DNA from: an uncultured Bacillota bacterium
Lineage (GTDB): Bacteria > Bacillota > Clostridia > Lachnospirales > Lachnospiraceae
Direction of reading: 5' to 3'
Assembly (NCBI GenBank): GCA_958352855.1
Contig: CATWQE010000095.1
Coordinates: forward strand, 1-8,903
Length of the DNA stretch: 8,903 nucleotides
Shown: piece after piece, positions 6,722-8,903 of the stretch
Position numbering within the stretch: the stretch's first letter is position 1
How the letters are laid out: each line of letters starts with the position of its first letter
The notes under the pieces: model-generated
Told to the model about the DNA's origin: nothing
The model's input: only the letters and a program-made list of their open reading frames with translations
Databases searched by the model: none
Position numbers and translations under genes: made by a program

Positions 6722-7201
6722 TTACATCCACTCTTCTGCAAACCGGTCATGTACTGCCCGCATAGCAGTTTCCGCTTCATCTTCTCTTACCACTGCTGTA
6801 ATACGGATTTCAGAAGTGGTAATCATGTCTGTATTAATTCCTGCTCCTGAAAGCGCTTCAAACATTTTGGCAGCTACTCCGGCATTGGCGCTGACCCCTG
6901 CTCCTACAACAGAAACTTTTGCCACATCTTCCTGGCAGCTTACTTCTACATTTCCTAACATACCGCTGTTTTCTTCCAGTAATTTTACGGCTACCAGCAT
7001 GTCAGCTCTGGCAACGGTAAAGGTCAGTGTCTTAGTTCCGTCATGATCCAGGGACTGAATCATAACATCAATATTCAGATTGTTTCCAGCCATAAGATTC
7101 AATAATTTGAAGGTACTTTCCGGGTCATTTTTCATTCCTGACACAGAAATTTTGGCAATATTTTTGTCGGTTGCTACACCGCTGATTAACATTTTTTCCA
7201 T
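6722..7201 (-). CDS. Predicted internal product: aspartokinase beta subunit
   Basis: Within the aspartokinase gene an in-frame ATG at 7201 (Met245) is preceded by AAAGGAG (7211-7217), nine bases away, which is a better binding site than that of the full-length start. Initiation here would give a 159-residue protein starting MEKMLISGV and consisting of just the two ACT domains. In Bacillus subtilis aspartokinase II the beta subunit arises in this way from an internal start at nearly the same place, and it assembles with alpha as alpha2beta2. Position and site strength are seen in the sequence; that it is used here is inference. It is an alternative product in the same frame, not a separate gene. 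Confidence 0.6.
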   Translation of the reverse strand: MEKMLISGVATDKNIAKISVSGMKNDPESTFKLLNLMAGNNLNIDVMIQSLDHDGTKTLTFTVARADMLVAVKLLEENSGMLGNVEVSCQEDVAKVSVVGAGVSANAGVAAKMFEALSGAGINTDMITTSEIRITAVVREDEAETAMRAVHDRFAEEWM

Positions 7202-7933
7202 TTTTGTGCACTCCTTTACAACTGTTCCTTCTCCTGGCATCATACTGGATTTTACTACCAGTTTTACATTATATCGTCTGGCCATTTCCACACAGCGGTT
7301 GTGTAAAACCTTGGCCCCCAGGGATGCCAGCTCCAGCATTTCTTCGTAGGTTACTTCCTGTTTTTTTCTGGCATTTGGCACGATTCGCGGATCTGCTGTA
7401 TAAACGCCATCCACATCTGTATAAATCTCACAGACGTCTGCATGAAGAGCCGCCGCAAGAGCCACTGCTGTGGTGTCTGAACCGCCTCTTCCAAGCGTTG
7501 TAACATCCTCATATTTATTCACGCCCTGGAATCCGGTAACTACTACAATTTTATTAGAATCCAGCTCTTTTTGGATACGTTCTGTGTCAATCCGTTTTAA
7601 TTTCGCATTCTGATATGCTGAAGAAGTATACATGGGCACCTGCCATGCATTGAGGGAAATTGCAGTGACTCCCATCTGAATCATGGTCATTGCCATCAGT
7701 GAAACAGACACCTGTTCCCCTGTTGCCAGAAGCATATCCATCTCTCTTCTGGAAGGCATGTCGCTAATCTGCGCTGCCTGACTAAGAAGTTTATCTGTTG
7801 TCTTTCCCATTGCGGAAAGTACCACAACCACCTGGTTGCCTTCTCTCCATTTTTTAATACACTGTTCTGCCACATTCCTGATTTTATCCAGATCTGCTAC
7901 AGAACTTCCGCCAAATTTCATAACTGCAAGCAT
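6722..7933 (-). CDS. lysC: Monofunctional aspartokinase with two ACT domains
   Basis: A 403-residue aspartate kinase, which phosphorylates L-aspartate with ATP as the first step towards lysine, threonine, methionine and diaminopimelate. The kinase domain has KFGGSSV (6-12), GRGGSDTTA (148-156) and YTDVDGVYTADPR (171-183). Two C-terminal ACT domains (about 260-330 and 340-403) carry the allosteric site, recognisable from NIDVMIQ and TSEIRI. Length and the monofunctional two-ACT form match the Bacillus LysC/aspartokinase II group, which is lysine- (sometimes plus threonine-) sensitive, so the symbol is by analogy. An upstream ATG at 7987 and a TTG at 8014 are in frame. I chose 7933 because the probable promoter -10 covers 7986-7991, because the protein then starts directly at the family N-terminus, and because AAAGGG lies about 13 bases upstream. 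I see no lysine riboswitch in the roughly 46-base leader. Confidence 0.93.
   Translation of the reverse strand: MLAVMKFGGSSVADLDKIRNVAEQCIKKWREGNQVVVVLSAMGKTTDKLLSQAAQISDMPSRREMDMLLATGEQVSVSLMAMTMIQMGVTAISLNAWQVPMYTSSAYQNAKLKRIDTERIQKELDSNKIVVVTGFQGVNKYEDVTTLGRGGSDTTAVALAAALHADVCEIYTDVDGVYTADPRIVPNARKKQEVTYEEMLELASLGAKVLHNRCVEMARRYNVKLVVKSSMMPGEGTVVKECTKMEKMLISGVATDKNIAKISVSGMKNDPESTFKLLNLMAGNNLNIDVMIQSLDHDGTKTLTFTVARADMLVAVKLLEENSGMLGNVEVSCQEDVAKVSVVGAGVSANAGVAAKMFEALSGAGINTDMITTSEIRITAVVREDEAETAMRAVHDRFAEEWM
7211..7217 (-). promoter_or_regulatory. Internal ribosome binding site in aspartokinase
   Basis: On the minus strand this reads AAAGGAG, nine bases before the in-frame ATG at 7201 that would start the beta subunit. 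The site codes for Lys-Glu in a linker between kinase and ACT domains, where sequence constraint on the protein should be low. Confidence 0.6.
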
Positions 7934-7985
7934 ATGTTCTTTTGTGTCCCTTTCTGTTGATTTCGTGCATTCGCACTCTTTGCCC

Positions 7986-8014
7986 ATTGTATCATAAGAG
8001 CCTGGATTATCCAA
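7986..8014 (-). promoter_or_regulatory. Probable promoter of the aspartokinase-MATE operon
   Basis: On the minus strand TTGGAT (8014-8009) is followed after 17 bases by TACAAT (7991-7986), with an extended -10 TG at 7994-7993. Transcription should begin near 7979, leaving a leader of about 46 bases before the ATG at 7933. The -35 hexamer overlaps the stop codon (8009-8007) of the desulfurase gene. No terminator is visible between the two genes, so this promoter may add to read-through from upstream. Confidence 0.6.
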
Positions 8015-8903
8015 GTAAATCTTTCAAAGCTGCTACTGCCAGTTCTACCTCTTCCCTGGTATTATAATGAGAAAAACTGAATCTTACAGCCCCTTGATTC
8101 ACAGTTCCAAGCGCCTGGTGCATCAAGGGCGCGCAGTGCGCCCCCGGACGTGTGGCAATCCCATACTCCACTGCCAGAAAGTCGCTGACTTCTGCAGAAT
8201 CATACCCCTCCACATTCAGAGAAACTATAGGACAGCGCTTTCGATTTTCAAAATCTCCATACAAGATAATTCCCGGAATTTCTGCCACTTTTTGGTAAAA
8301 ATCCCACATAAGCGCCTGTTCTTTTTCCCTGATAAGACGAATCCCTGTTTCCTTTAAATAGTCCAGCGCAGCGTTTAGACCTGCCAGTCCATGGCCATTT
8401 AAGGTTCCTGCTTCCAGGGCTATGGGCATCTTGTCCGGATGGCTATGACTATAGGTCTGAATCCCGCTTCCACCTGATTTCAGGGGACGGATTGCCAGTC
8501 CTTTTCTTACATACATGCCTCCTGTCCCCTGTGGTCCTAAAAGACCCTTATGACCAGTAAAACACAGCACATCAATGTTCATTTCCTGTACATCTATGGG
8601 AAAAACACCGGCTGTCTGGGAGGCATCTACCACAAACAGCAGGTTACGTTTCTTTGCAATTTCTCCTGCTTTTTTGATATCTACCAGATTTCCTGTGACA
8701 TTAGAACCATGCGTACAGACAATAGCTCTGGTATTTTCTTTAATATTTTTTTCAAATTCTTCATACCTGATACGCCCCTTTGCATCACTTTGCAAAATAG
8801 TAAGCTCTGCTCCCTGCTCTTCCAGTTCATAAAGCGGTCTTAGCACAGAATTATGTTCCAACTGGGTAGTAATGATATGATCTTTGGACGTAAAAAGTCC
8901 CTT
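8007..8903 (-). CDS. Cysteine desulfurase-type class V aminotransferase, 5'-truncated
   Basis: The frame is open to the right edge (residues K-G-L-F-T-S-K-D-H-I at the edge), so 298 C-terminal residues are present and the N-terminal 70-90 are missing. It is a PLP enzyme of fold type I, NifS/SufS-like. QLEHNSVLRPLY is near the edge, VVDASQTAG contains the aspartate that pairs with the PLP pyridine nitrogen, and TGHKGLLGPQGTG has the Schiff-base lysine (codon 8549-8547). The C-terminal RPGAHCAPLMH carries the likely catalytic cysteine (codon 8135-8133). The GAHCAP context resembles the family often annotated 'cysteine desulfurase family protein' (TIGR01977-like) rather than IscS with its long mobile loop. 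The likely reaction is removal of sulfur from cysteine (or selenium from selenocysteine) giving alanine, but the acceptor is unknown and no sufU or iscU is in view. It is followed after 73 bases by aspartokinase on the same strand. Confidence 0.88.
   Translation of the reverse strand, partial: KGLFTSKDHIITTQLEHNSVLRPLYELEEQGAELTILQSDAKGRIRYEEFEKNIKENTRAIVCTHGSNVTGNLVDIKKAGEIAKKRNLLFVVDASQTAGVFPIDVQEMNIDVLCFTGHKGLLGPQGTGGMYVRKGLAIRPLKSGGSGIQTYSHSHPDKMPIALEAGTLNGHGLAGLNAALDYLKETGIRLIREKEQALMWDFYQKVAEIPGIILYGDFENRKRCPIVSLNVEGYDSAEVSDFLAVEYGIATRPGAHCAPLMHQALGTVNQGAVRFSFSHYNTREEVELAVAALKDLLG

Noticed and set aside
6712..6780. Longer N-terminus for the MATE protein overlapping aspartokinase
   Set aside because: The added 23 residues are polar and cysteine-containing, unlike family members, and a binding site precedes the ATG at 6711.
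7934..8006. Lysine riboswitch or attenuator before aspartokinase
   Set aside because: The gap is only 73 bases and the inferred leader about 46, too short for a lysine riboswitch; only a four-base-pair inverted repeat is visible and there is no terminator T run.
1..8903. A phosphorothioate (Dnd-like) DNA modification system, since PAPS-reductase-like, ParB-fold and cysteine desulfurase proteins all occur in the window
   Set aside because: The desulfurase is about 7 kb away on the opposite strand, with the hydrogenase maturation operon between. No dndB, dndD or dndE-like gene is visible, and the first gene has the DUF3440 C-terminus rather than a DndC architecture.

Overview
This window looks like chromosome from an anaerobic, moderate-GC Firmicute, most likely a gut Lachnospiraceae (Blautia/Dorea-like). 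That is inferred from the [FeFe]-hydrogenase maturation genes, strong AGGAGG-type ribosome binding sites, extended -10 promoters and general protein character. No rRNA or other phylogenetic marker is present, so genus level is a guess. There are eight protein-coding genes in two convergent blocks. No gap approaches 300 bases, and I see no tRNA, rRNA, CRISPR array, insertion sequence or integrase.

Plus-strand block (1-5334). It opens inside a PAPS-reductase-like/DUF3440 gene (YbdN/IbrA type), truncated by the left edge. This gene overlaps a ParB/sulfiredoxin-fold gene (YbdM/IbrB type) by 8 bases. The pair is conserved in distant bacteria and its biochemical role is unknown to me. A 69-base gap with a recognisable promoter follows, then the tight operon hydE-hydG-hydF. 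HydG makes CO and cyanide from tyrosine, HydE is the second radical-SAM enzyme of H-cluster 2Fe-subcluster assembly, and HydF is the GTPase scaffold that carries the subcluster to the hydrogenase. The hydrogenase itself is not in the window.

Minus-strand block (8903-5383). In reading order this has a class V PLP enzyme of the cysteine desulfurase type (truncated by the right edge), a monofunctional feedback-type aspartokinase with two ACT domains, and a MATE-family multidrug/metabolite exporter 10 bases behind it. A good extended -10 promoter sits at the end of the desulfurase gene and should drive aspartokinase plus the exporter. Inside the aspartokinase gene is a strong ribosome binding site followed by an in-frame ATG. 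It is placed as expected for the separate beta subunit of Bacillus-type aspartokinase II.

The two blocks meet at a large inverted repeat that can terminate transcription in both directions. Its right arm lies mostly inside the 3' end of the exporter gene. The items most worth following up are the uncharacterised IbrA/IbrB-like pair next to the hydrogenase maturation operon, the internal aspartokinase start, and a degenerate second cluster motif in HydE.
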